The notes under the pieces are model-generated. The model was not told where the DNA came from. It did not search any database and worked only from the letters and a program-made list of their open reading frames with translations. Shown here in pieces: positions 1-7,216 of a stretch of DNA of 12,551 nt. A program made the position numbers and the translations under genes. This stretch comes from an uncultured Bilophila sp. Lineage in GTDB: Bacteria > Desulfobacterota > Desulfovibrionia > Desulfovibrionales > Desulfovibrionaceae. Each line of letters opens with the position of its first letter. Positions within the stretch are counted from its first letter, which is position 1. The stretch is from assembly GCA_910585945.1 (NCBI GenBank), contig CAJUHZ010000010.1, positions 1-12,551 on the forward strand, given 5' to 3'.

Positions 1-56
1 GAGTTCCCCTTTCCTGGCAAGGGCCTACTGTCAGATCAAGTCGAGACTACCTCAGC

Positions 57-332
57 TCAAGGATGGTCCGCTTCTTCTTCTTCTTCTTCTTCTTCTTCTT
101 CCAGCCGCATCAGCCGGTCCATTTCGTTCAGCAGATCGCCGGGAGGAATGCCAAGCCCCCGTCCAAGACGGATGATCATCCGGGCCTTTGGCTCTCGTTT
201 GGCATTTTCGAGTTTATTCAGGTATTCCTCTGCAATACCAGAATTTTTTGCAAGCTGGTATTGCGAGACGTGAAGAGACTCCCGGATTTTGACAAGAGCC
301 GCCCCGAAGAGACATCGATCCAGACTTCCCAT
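57..332 (-). CDS. Small XRE-family HTH transcriptional regulator with poly-Glu tail
   Basis: A 91-residue protein that is essentially one Cro/C1-type helix-turn-helix domain (about residues 10-68). The two central helices are seen as SQYQLAKNSG (23-32) and the recognition helix IAEEYLNKLENAKREP (33-48), followed by the helices that close this fold. The protein should bind DNA as a dimer; its target is unknown. The ATG at 332 is preceded by AAGGA at a suitable distance. The last 16 residues are acidic: ten consecutive Glu, all encoded by GAA, then ADHP and the stop. There is no ligand or oligomerisation domain, so it could be a simple repressor or an orphan phage-type or toxin-antitoxin-type regulator, though no partner gene is visible within the window. 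Its DNA is less GC-rich than its neighbours, which hints at transfer. It lies 179 bp downstream of tilS and may have its own promoter. Confidence 0.85.
   Translation of the reverse strand: MGSLDRCLFGAALVKIRESLHVSQYQLAKNSGIAEEYLNKLENAKREPKARMIIRLGRGLGIPPGDLLNEMDRLMRLEEEEEEEEEEADHP
72..101. repeat. (GAA)10 trinucleotide microsatellite inside the XRE gene
   Basis: Ten perfect TTC units on the plus strand read as ten GAA codons (Glu 79-88) in the minus-strand regulator. A perfect run of one codon can lengthen or shorten by slippage. Because the unit is three bases, such changes alter tail length without shifting the frame. Confidence 0.95.
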
Positions 333-366
333 TTTTTCCTTTTACCGGGAATGGGAGTGCTCGTTT

Positions 367-386
367 ACCGGTTCAATTGGACTGGT
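367..386. promoter_or_regulatory. Imperfect palindrome upstream of the XRE gene, possible operator
   Basis: Twenty bases, ACCGGTTC-AATT-GGACTGGT, form an inverted repeat centred on CAATTG with 6 of 8 arm positions matching. The site is 35-54 bp upstream of the regulator's ATG, where small XRE repressors commonly bind to control themselves. No convincing -35/-10 pair could be assigned around it, so the operator role is inferred. Confidence 0.35.
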
Positions 387-511
387 ATTTTCATGGGGAC
401 GGAAGTCTGTTCTGGCTGATTGGTATATGAAGTTATTTGAGAAGCGTGGAGTGAACCCTGATTGGTTGAAAAGATGAGCCGTTTTGCGCTCTGTTGTGTA
501 ACATCCCTGTT

Positions 512-1621
512 TCAGGGGATGATCTCCCGTTCAAGCGGCAGGTAGACGCCTTCAGCGCAGACAATGAGGGAAAGCTGCCCGGGCAATTGGAAGTATTTGA
601 CGCCCTGTCCGTTCATGCAGCATTCATCCAGACGGAACAGTGTTTCGGCGCGCGCCTGGCCTTTGCCCCGAAGCTCCGCGCCGTTGCGGATCAGCGCCAT
701 GTAGACGCGCAGTCGCGCGGCGGCGGGCAGGTGGGCGAAAGCGTGTCGGGGCAGATGCAGGGCCGGCAGGGCGTCTCTCGGGCGTTCGCACGCTTCGGCC
801 GGCAGAAGTTCCGGGCGGATTGCGGCCAGAGCGGGTTCGATGATTCCGTTCCAGTAGCTTTCATCAAGCCGGGCCAGCCGCCAGAGATCCAGTCCGGCGT
901 CGGCGTGGGCGGGGTTCTCCCGGCGGATGATCGGCAGAAGTTCATGGCGTATGCGGTTGCGGGTAAAGCGGGCGTCACTGTTGGAAGGATCTTCAATCCG
1001 GTCAAGACCGAGGGCGGCGAGAAACGTCTCGATTTCGCTCCGTCGGGTGGCGAGCAGGGGACGCAGCAGGCGGCGTTTCCCGTCCAGGGCCGGCATGCCG
1101 CCAAGCCCCGGCCAGCCTGTGCCCCGGATCAGCCGCATGAGCTGATCTTCGCACAGATCGTCAAGCTGATGTCCTGTCGCGATCCAGTCCGCGCCGGTCT
1201 CGCGCCGCGCGCGTTCCAGAAAACGGTATCGGGCCAGACGCCCGGCCGCTTCCAGTCCAAGGTTTTCCTGCCGGGCCAGATCGGCCACAACGATCCGTTC
1301 GGTCAGAAAAGGCGCGTTGAGCCGTTGCGCGAAGCTGGCCGCGTGCAGGGCTTCCGCCCGGCTCTCCGCCCGCAGGCCGTGATCCAGGTGCGCCAGTTGG
1401 GGCGACATGCCGAGACAGTGCAGAATGACCGCCAGGGCCGTGGAGTCCGCCCCGCCGGAAAAGGCCACCAGGACAGAACCGGAAAGGGAAGCCTCCGGCA
1501 GCAGGGAATGGATGAAGCGGCGCACGCGCAGGCACAGCCGCGCGCAGGGGCGGGGAAGTTCTTGCAGACGTCGGGGCAGAGGTTCCGCCATGACGCGATC
1601 CTTCATGACACGCTCTTCCAT
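512..1621 (-). CDS. tilS: tRNA(Ile)-lysidine synthetase TilS
   Basis: A cytoplasmic ATP-dependent enzyme that converts C34 of the CAU-anticodon tRNA-Ile to lysidine, so the tRNA reads AUA and accepts isoleucine. The 369-residue protein has the PP-loop SGGADS at 55-60 for ATP binding, LDHGLR at 79-84, the motif GHQLDD at 150-155 and the family signature EDPSNSDARFTRNRIRHELLP at about 210-230. All support full function. The C-terminal part is short compared with E. coli TilS (about 430 residues), closer to compact family members. Three in-frame ATGs (1621, 1606, 1591) each have a purine-rich site before them. I chose 1621, which has GAGGA 7 nt upstream. The gene follows a strong hppA terminator, so it needs its own promoter in the 75 bp between. 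A weak hairpin without a U-run (503-520) overlaps the stop codon. Confidence 0.95.
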   Translation of the reverse strand: MEERVMKDRVMAEPLPRRLQELPRPCARLCLRVRRFIHSLLPEASLSGSVLVAFSGGADSTALAVILHCLGMSPQLAHLDHGLRAESRAEALHAASFAQRLNAPFLTERIVVADLARQENLGLEAAGRLARYRFLERARRETGADWIATGHQLDDLCEDQLMRLIRGTGWPGLGGMPALDGKRRLLRPLLATRRSEIETFLAALGLDRIEDPSNSDARFTRNRIRHELLPIIRRENPAHADAGLDLWRLARLDESYWNGIIEPALAAIRPELLPAEACERPRDALPALHLPRHAFAHLPAAARLRVYMALIRNGAELRGKGQARAETLFRLDECCMNGQGVKYFQLPGQLSLIVCAEGVYLPLEREIIP

Positions 1622-1633
1622 GAAACGATCCTC
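1589..1633. repeat. Three tandem 15-bp units carrying the tilS ribosome-binding site and ATG
   Basis: Read on the minus strand the units are GAGGATCGTTTCATG, GAAGAGCGTGTCATG and AAGGATCGCGTCATG. Each has a purine-rich Shine-Dalgarno-like start, a 7-nt spacer and an in-frame ATG. The result is three stacked possible start sites for TilS, whose N-terminus (MEERVMKDRVMAEP) carries the echo MxxRV repeated twice. Confidence 0.8.
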
Positions 1634-1696
1634 TGGCGCAGTCCGTATTGCGGCCGGAACGGAACATGACAGAATGCAGGATAACAGGGAACATGC

Positions 1697-1723
1697 AAAA
1701 AGGGGAGAGCCGAAGCTCTCCCC
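1697..1723 (-). terminator. Intrinsic terminator of hppA
   Basis: On the minus strand a perfect 9-bp stem GGGGAGAGC/GCTCTCCCC closes a TTCG tetraloop and is followed directly by TTTTT. It lies about 50 bp after the hppA stop and separates hppA from tilS. This is the clearest Rho-independent terminator in the window. Confidence 0.95.
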
Positions 1724-1775
1724 CCTGGCGAGCGAATCGCCAGACTTTCAGGGCAAAATGCCGTCGCGTTCAGGC

Positions 1776-3848
1776 TCAGGCCAGCGCCTGGAGCAGCAGC
1801 AGGGCGACGATGTTGATGATCTTGATCATCGGGTTGACGGCCGGGCCGGCGGTATCCTTGTACGGATCGCCCACGGTGTCGCCGGTGACGGCGGCCTTGT
1901 GCGCATCGGAACCCTTGCCGCCGTGGTTGCCGTCTTCAATGTATTTCTTGGCGTTGTCCCACGCGCCGCCGCCCGAGGTCATGGAAATGGCCACAAAGAG
2001 ACCGGTGACGATGGTGCCCATGAGCATGGCCCCCAGGGTGGAGAAGGCTTCGCTCTGTCCGGCAAAGGCGTTCACCACGAAGTAGACCACGACAGGCGCG
2101 AACACGGGCAGGATCGACGGGGCGATCATTTCCCGAATGGCGGCCTTGGTGAGCATGTCCACAGCCGCGCCGTAGTTGGGCTTGGACACCCCTTCCATGA
2201 TGCCCGGAATTTCGCGGAACTGACGGCGCACTTCCACAACCACCGCGCCGCCGGCGCGGCCCACGGCCATCATGCCCATTGCTCCGAAGAGATAGGGCAG
2301 CAGGCCGCCGATGAAGAGGCCGACGAGGACGTAGGGATCCTGAAGGCTGAAATTGACGTTGAAATTGGGGAAGAACCGGCCGAGATCTTCGGTGTAGCAG
2401 GCGAAGAGCACCAGGGCGGCGAGGCCGGCCGAACCGATCGCGTAGCCCTTGGTCACGGCCTTGGTGGTGTTGCCCACGGCGTCAAGCGCGTCCGTGACTT
2501 CGCGGACTTCGTCGGGAAGATTGGCCATTTCCGCAATGCCGCCGGCGTTGTCCGTCACCGGGCCGTAGGCGTCAAGCGCGACGATCATGCCGGCCAGGGC
2601 AAGCATGGTGGTGGCGGCGATGGCGATGCCGAACAGACCGGCATTGCTGTAGGCGAAAAGAATGGCGACCGAAATGATGATGACGGGGAGCGCCGTGGAT
2701 TCCATGGACACGGCCAGACCCTGGATGACGTTGGTTCCGTGGCCCGTGGTGGACGCCCGGGCGATGCTGCGCACCGGACGGAACGCGGTGGAGGTGTAGT
2801 ATTCGGTCACCCACACCAGCAGCGCGGTGACGACAAGACCGCTCAGGGCGCAGAGCAGCAGGTTGCCCACGCCGAACTGCTTGCCCTGGATTTCCATGTC
2901 CGGAGCGCCCCAGAAAAGGAGCACGCTGACGATGATGATCAGCCCGGCGGAGACCAGCCCGGCCATGCCGAGACCGCGGTACAGGGCCTTCATGATCTTG
3001 TTGTCCGCGCCCAGGCGCACATAGCGGGTGCCGACGACGGATCCCACAATGCACACGCCGCCGATGAGCAGCGGGTACATCATCATGAGGCTCTGCAATT
3101 CGCCGGTGAAATAGATTGCGGCGAGCAGCATCGTCGCGACGACGGTCACGGCGTAGGTCTCGAACAGGTCTGCGGCCATGCCGGCGCAGTCGCCCACGTT
3201 GTCGCCCACGTTGTCAGCGATCACCGCGGGGTTGCGCGGGTCGTCTTCAGGGATGCCGGCTTCCACCTTGCCCACGAGGTCCGCGCCCACGTCGGCTCCC
3301 TTGGTGAAGATGCCGCCGCCGAGCCGGGCGAAAATGGAAATGAGCGAAGCGCCGAAGCTCAGGGCCACCAGGGCTTCAAGCAACTGCTTCTGCTCCACGC
3401 CGAAGAGCGAGAGCAGACCGTAGTACACGAGCACGCCGAGCAGGCCGAGGCCCACCACCAGCAAGCCCGTGACGGAACCGGCCTGAAAGGCCACGTTCAG
3501 GGCCGGGGTCATGCCGCCCCGGGCCGCTTCGGTGGTGCGGATGTTGGCGCGGACGGAAATGTTCATGCCGATGTACCCGGCCGCGCCGGAGAGCACCGCG
3601 CCGAGGATGAAGCCAAGCGCCACCAGGCCCGAGAGGGACATGGCCAGGATGACGGCGACAACCACGCCCACGATGGCGATGGTCTTGTACTGCCGGTTCA
3701 GATAGGCGCGCGCGCCTTCCTGAATGGCTCCCGCGATTCGCTGCATCTCTTCAGTGCCGACGCCGGCCGAAAAGACGCGTTTGGAAGTGTCGTACGCATA
3801 ATAGAGGGCGAAAAGCCCGCATGCCAAGACCACGATGAATGAGAACAT
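1776..3848 (-). CDS. hppA: Membrane-bound proton-pumping pyrophosphatase, K+-independent type
   Basis: An integral membrane pump that couples hydrolysis of pyrophosphate to ion transport across the cytoplasmic membrane, recovering energy from PPi released in biosynthesis. The 690-residue protein is full length and rich in membrane helices (about 16 in the family). The diagnostic substrate motif DVGADLVGKVE is at 186-196, followed by the acidic NVGDNVGDCAGMAADLFE (213-230). DAYGPVTDN is at 426-434, and the last acidic/Lys cluster GDTVGDPYKDTAGPAVNP is near the C-terminus. GNTTKAVTKGYA (459-470) has Lys 463 and Thr 466, where K+-dependent members have Ala and Gly, so an H+-pumping, K+-independent enzyme is inferred. 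The ATG at 3848 was chosen because MFSFIVVLA starts the first membrane helix. The reading frame extends 36 codons further upstream to 3956, but that stretch is Arg/Ser-rich and not family-like. Confidence 0.96.
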   Translation of the reverse strand: MFSFIVVLACGLFALYYAYDTSKRVFSAGVGTEEMQRIAGAIQEGARAYLNRQYKTIAIVGVVVAVILAMSLSGLVALGFILGAVLSGAAGYIGMNISVRANIRTTEAARGGMTPALNVAFQAGSVTGLLVVGLGLLGVLVYYGLLSLFGVEQKQLLEALVALSFGASLISIFARLGGGIFTKGADVGADLVGKVEAGIPEDDPRNPAVIADNVGDNVGDCAGMAADLFETYAVTVVATMLLAAIYFTGELQSLMMMYPLLIGGVCIVGSVVGTRYVRLGADNKIMKALYRGLGMAGLVSAGLIIIVSVLLFWGAPDMEIQGKQFGVGNLLLCALSGLVVTALLVWVTEYYTSTAFRPVRSIARASTTGHGTNVIQGLAVSMESTALPVIIISVAILFAYSNAGLFGIAIAATTMLALAGMIVALDAYGPVTDNAGGIAEMANLPDEVREVTDALDAVGNTTKAVTKGYAIGSAGLAALVLFACYTEDLGRFFPNFNVNFSLQDPYVLVGLFIGGLLPYLFGAMGMMAVGRAGGAVVVEVRRQFREIPGIMEGVSKPNYGAAVDMLTKAAIREMIAPSILPVFAPVVVYFVVNAFAGQSEAFSTLGAMLMGTIVTGLFVAISMTSGGGAWDNAKKYIEDGNHGGKGSDAHKAAVTGDTVGDPYKDTAGPAVNPMIKIINIVALLLLQALA

Positions 3849-3990
3849 CTCGGAACCCCGCGTTTGGATGTGAAAAACAGATGACGACGCACAGCCGCCG
3901 CAGAAATGCTCCAAAGACCGCCGCCCCGCCCGGAAGGTACGGACGGGGGCGCTCAAGACGTCTGTGCCCCGGGCACGCTTGAATCGGTGT

Positions 3991-4019
3991 CACATACTTG
4001 AAAATGCCTCTGTTGGCAA
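3991..4019 (-). promoter_or_regulatory. Possible sigma-70 promoter for hppA
   Basis: On the minus strand TTGCCA (-35, 5 of 6 consensus bases, 4014-4019) is separated by exactly 17 nt from TATGTG (-10, 3 of 6, 3991-3996). It would give a leader of roughly 135 nt before the hppA ATG. The leader contains a near-palindrome GTGCCC-C-GGGCAC at 3964-3976. The -10 match is poor, so this is a candidate only. Confidence 0.4.
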
Positions 4020-4022
4020 GCC

Positions 4023-4048
4023 AAAAAGCCGGCTTGCACATGCGCCGG
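4023..4048 (-). terminator. Probable intrinsic terminator after the dynamin-like gene
   Basis: On the minus strand CCGGC (4044-4048) pairs with GCCGG (4029-4033) around a loop that itself contains GCA/TGC, and the stem is followed by CTTTTT. It starts 21 bp after the stop of the dynamin-like gene. The stem is short, so strength is uncertain. Confidence 0.5.
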
Positions 4049-4069
4049 ACAGGCGCTTTTCCCTGCATT

Positions 4070-6859
4070 TCAGCCGTGCGCCTCGGGGAGGCTTTCAGCC
4101 GGGGCGCAGAGAGAGGGCGGGCGGTGCAGATCCGCAAGTTCGTGCCGCACATGCGCCTCGTAGCGGTCCGCATCAGCGCGGATTTTTTGCATGACTTCCA
4201 GAAAGAGGCGCACATGCGCCGCCTGCTGGAACAGGCTTTCCAGCGCGGGCGCGAAACCCCGCCGCACTTCAAATTCATACGCCTTGCCGAGGTTCGTCCG
4301 GGCCGTTTCCAGTTCCGCCGCAAGGGCGTCGGCCGTTCTGGCGGCGTAGGCGTCGATTTCCCGCCGCTTTTTTTCCAGAAAGGCGGCCTTGCGCTTGTCT
4401 TCGCGCCCCAGGTGATAGACAAGACCCGCCGTGCCGGCCACGGCCGCGAAGACGACTGCGGCCGCCGGATTGGCCGCTGTCAGGGCCAGAATGTTCCCGG
4501 CCGTGACCAGCAGCGTGATGGAACCCAGCGCCGAAGCCCTGCCGGCGGCAAGGCCGGCGGTGAACATGGCCAGGTTTTTCATGTGGCGGTGGCTTTGCAC
4601 CAGAAAATGCGCGGCCGCGTTTGAAATGTCGCCCCCGCCCGCGCCGGAACGGACGTCCTCTTCGCCGGTTTCCGCTTCCGGCAGGCCCGCGACGGAGGCG
4701 GAAAGCCGGTCCAGACAGTCGCGCGAAAAGGTTTCCATGTCGGCGGAGAAAAGCCGGAGCTTTTCTTCCCAATCTCGCAGGGTTGCGCGCTGTTCGTCCA
4801 GAAAGGCGTCCACGACTTCCCGCGCGATGACGCGGACCTCGGCGTTGTCAAAGTCCTTCCATGCGTCGTCCCGGGCGAAATTGTGGCCAAGCTCCATCAC
4901 CTTGCGGTTGACGGCATCCATGAGGCGCAGGGAGAGAGCGTCGCGCAGGCGGGCGAGCGCGTTTGCCGTTTCCCGATCCCAGGCGTCAAGTTCCCGGCCT
5001 GTCGCCTGCACCACCTGGCGGGCCTGATCCAGGGAGCGCAGAGCCGCTTCGTGGAGCTGGCGGGCGTGGGCGTCGAGCATGTCGAGGAAGCCGCTTCCGG
5101 GCAGGCCGGCCCGGTACGCCTCCATGTGATCCGAGATGCGTTCCTGGGCGAGGCGCACGATGCGCGCGTACGCGTCGGCCGTTTTGCGCCGGTAGTCGAG
5201 TTTGCCGGAATCACATTCCATGACTTCGCGCAACAGTCGCAGCAGGTGGTCCATTTCGCCGCCTGCCGCGCCTTCCGCCTTGCAGCGCTCGTCGGCCGCC
5301 TCGCGCGCGTTGAGGGGCACAAGGCCGGCAAGGCGCACATGTTCCGAGCTTCGACAGGCTTCAAGCAGGAAGGTTCGCGCCTGCTCCAGACTGTGGGCGA
5401 GGCTTGCGCTGTCGTTCAGCCTGTCGATGTTGGTGAGCACGCCGACAAGGTGCACGACGCGGCCGGACCGGGCCAGACGGCGCAGGAGATCAAGTTCCGA
5501 TCGCGCCCCGGGATCCCGCGCGTCCATGACAAAGAGCACGCAGTCGGCTTCCAGGCTTTCCTCGTAGGCGAGGTAGTCGTGAAACCGGTCCGTGTCGTTG
5601 AGACCGGGCGTGTCGACGAGAACCACGCCGCCTTGCAGCGCTTCCAGGGGCAGGCCGACGGAAACGCGGGCCACAAAGCCGGAGAACCGGCCGTGCAGGC
5701 TGACGTAGTCGTCCAGTTCATCCAGGCAGGAAATGCCGGAGAGCCATTTGCCCGGGGTGAAGGCGCCGCTGGCGACGCCGTCGCGAATGGCCTTCACCTT
5801 GCGGGCAAGCAGGAGGTTGTCTCCTTCCCCGGCCAGGTATTCCTCAAGCCGGGCGAACTGGGCCGCGTCGAGAAAACGCACATTGTAGTCGGGGGCGGGG
5901 GCGTGGCGGAATTCCAGAACAGTGGCGGTTTCCGGCGTGGATTCGCGCACGGGGGAGAGCTTGCACCCGATAATGGCGTTGACCAGCGAACTTTTGCCGC
6001 GCTTGCGCTCGCCCACGACGACGATTTTGAACGGCTGGGCGCGGAGGGTCTTTTTGAAGGTATGCAGCTCCTCGCGCAGGCGCGCGTCGTCCAGCGTCCA
6101 GGCGATTCGGTCGAGCGAAGCCGCGGCGGCTTCCATCTCCGCGTTGAAGGCGCTTGTTTCCGGAAGCAGGGCGTTGTCATCCGCCTTGTTGCCGGAGAAC
6201 AGCCCGGCGGGCAGGAACCGGCTCGGGAGGAGAGCAAGATGCCGGGGGAGAAGTTTCTCCGGCAAAAGCTGCGCCGGCGAAAGCCGTTCGGGCAGGGCGC
6301 GTCCCGCCAGACGGCGGAGGCTGGCCAGCCCCTGGCCCACGTCAAGGCTGAAGCCCCGGTCCTGTTCCAGTCTGGATTTGCGAAAGGCGATGTCGATTTC
6401 GCGCACCAGAGAGCGCGCGCTGTCGTCGATGCGTTCGGCATGGGCGCTGATGGAGTCCAGAGCCGCGAGCAGGGCGTCCACAAACGCGGCGGAAACATTG
6501 CGCGCTTCGGCCTCATGCGCCATGTTCCGCGCCATTGCGGGAGCGTCCGCCGGCGGATGGAGCAGGGCGTAGTGCAATTTGGCCTGCATTTCGGCATGGA
6601 GGGCGCGTTCGCCGAAAATGGCCCGGGCCGCTTCCTGCACCAGTTGGTAGGCGCGGTAGGTGAGCGGCCCTTCGGATGTGGCGACGGCCGCGAGCAGGAG
6701 CAGGATGCGGTCGTTGAAGGAATCGCCGGGAACAGGCCGTATCGGTTGCGGCAGTACGGAAAGAATGGCGGCGGCCCCGGAGCCGGGGCCGAACGCGGGC
6801 GCGTCCGCTTGCGAAGGCCGGCCGGCGGCGCGCGGATCGGGGACGAGCGGAGAAGACAT
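4070..6859 (-). CDS. Large dynamin-like GTPase with membrane hairpin and TerB-like N-terminus
   Basis: A 929-residue multidomain protein. Residues 40-160 are helical, with a spaced pattern (NDRILLLLAAVATSEGPL, then a second helical half ending in a DDSARSLVREID segment) that resembles the TerB-like fold; this is a judgement from pattern only. The GTPase domain begins near 275: P-loop GERKRGKS (283-290), Thr in STPETAT (G2, 307-313), DTPG (G3, 416-419) and TNID (G4, 476-479). Long helical, charged segments follow (550-730, 820-905). They flank two hydrophobic stretches at about 764-786 and 789-814, likely a membrane hairpin or paddle. This is the layout of bacterial dynamin-like proteins, which oligomerise on membranes and remodel or protect them. 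The ATG at 6859 has AAAGGAG 8 nt upstream. A role in membrane stress or envelope maintenance is inferred; the true substrate is unknown. Confidence 0.85.
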   Translation of the reverse strand: MSSPLVPDPRAAGRPSQADAPAFGPGSGAAAILSVLPQPIRPVPGDSFNDRILLLLAAVATSEGPLTYRAYQLVQEAARAIFGERALHAEMQAKLHYALLHPPADAPAMARNMAHEAEARNVSAAFVDALLAALDSISAHAERIDDSARSLVREIDIAFRKSRLEQDRGFSLDVGQGLASLRRLAGRALPERLSPAQLLPEKLLPRHLALLPSRFLPAGLFSGNKADDNALLPETSAFNAEMEAAAASLDRIAWTLDDARLREELHTFKKTLRAQPFKIVVVGERKRGKSSLVNAIIGCKLSPVRESTPETATVLEFRHAPAPDYNVRFLDAAQFARLEEYLAGEGDNLLLARKVKAIRDGVASGAFTPGKWLSGISCLDELDDYVSLHGRFSGFVARVSVGLPLEALQGGVVLVDTPGLNDTDRFHDYLAYEESLEADCVLFVMDARDPGARSELDLLRRLARSGRVVHLVGVLTNIDRLNDSASLAHSLEQARTFLLEACRSSEHVRLAGLVPLNAREAADERCKAEGAAGGEMDHLLRLLREVMECDSGKLDYRRKTADAYARIVRLAQERISDHMEAYRAGLPGSGFLDMLDAHARQLHEAALRSLDQARQVVQATGRELDAWDRETANALARLRDALSLRLMDAVNRKVMELGHNFARDDAWKDFDNAEVRVIAREVVDAFLDEQRATLRDWEEKLRLFSADMETFSRDCLDRLSASVAGLPEAETGEEDVRSGAGGGDISNAAAHFLVQSHRHMKNLAMFTAGLAAGRASALGSITLLVTAGNILALTAANPAAAVVFAAVAGTAGLVYHLGREDKRKAAFLEKKRREIDAYAARTADALAAELETARTNLGKAYEFEVRRGFAPALESLFQQAAHVRLFLEVMQKIRADADRYEAHVRHELADLHRPPSLCAPAESLPEAHG

Positions 6860-7216
6860 GACGAAGGCTCCTTTGGATGTTCAGGATCAGCCCTCTTTAG
6901 AGCATTTTGCGTTTAAATTTTTTCAAATTTTAAACGCTTCGCTGCCTTCATTTCGCTTGAAAAACGCGGTTTTCAAGCTCATTACGGCGCGGGCGTCCGC
7001 TTGTACGTGTCCGCCAGAGCAGTTTTTTATGAAAAATTGCTCTAACCCGCCTGCCGCAAGGCCGCCTTTTTGCGTCCGGCGGCGTTGCGTGGCCGGCATT
7101 GACCTTGCAGCATGTTCAATACAGCTTCGGCCACTGTTTGCCTTGCGTCTTGCCGGTTGAAAAGAAACGGCTTTTCGCGGACGTCGTTTTGACGGGGAAC
7201 CCTGATGAGGGCTGAC
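6860..7216. other. Gene-free interval between lolA and the dynamin-like gene
   Basis: These 357 bp carry no credible coding sequence. The part next to the GTPase gene (6860-6896) holds its Shine-Dalgarno site. The middle (6897-7045) is a compound palindromic element. In 7046-7216 I see only weak hairpins, including GCCGCC/GGCGGC arms around an 11-nt loop and GAAAAG/CTTTTC arms. None is a convincing lolA terminator, and no clear promoter was found. Confidence 0.7.
6897..7045. repeat. 149-bp compound palindromic element with TTAGAGCA terminal inverted repeats
   Basis: The element opens with TTAGAGCA (6897-6904) and closes with its exact complement TGCTCTAA (7038-7045). Inside are three hairpins: GCGTTTAAA/TTTAAACGC (6909-6937), GCTTGAAAA/TTTTCAAGC (6955-6978) and AGAGCAGTTTTT/AAAAATTGCTCT with one G-T wobble (7016-7043). 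Its arms are AT-rich, unlike the surrounding GC-rich DNA. No obvious target-site duplication is visible. It looks like a non-coding dispersed element of the MITE or REP/BIME kind, which is inferred from structure because only one copy is in the window. Confidence 0.65.

Noticed and set aside
494..1669. 391-codon plus-strand open frame opposite tilS
   Set aside because: Covers the same bases as tilS, whose motifs are complete; the plus frame has no family pattern.
1661..1695. Direct repeat GGAACATG (1661-1668 and 1688-1695) upstream of tilS
   Set aside because: Eight bases in two copies is too little to claim a regulatory site, and no promoter elements line up with it.
1407..3842. 811-codon open frame on the plus strand opposite hppA and part of tilS
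   Set aside because: It is the antisense shadow of a clear hppA gene in GC-rich DNA, is very rich in His, Gly, Asp and Glu, and has no recognisable domain.
3849..3956. Upstream ATG at 3956 as the hppA start
   Set aside because: The added 36 residues are Arg/Ser/Cys-rich and not family-like; the protein should begin at the first membrane helix (MFSFIVV).
3849..3990. Fluoride or other riboswitch before hppA
   Set aside because: Looked for because pyrophosphatases can be linked to fluoride resistance, but no crcB-motif or other known consensus could be recognised.
4883..6916. 677-codon plus-strand open frame opposite the dynamin-like GTPase
   Set aside because: Antisense shadow; the minus-strand frame has all GTPase motifs and a good ribosome-binding site.
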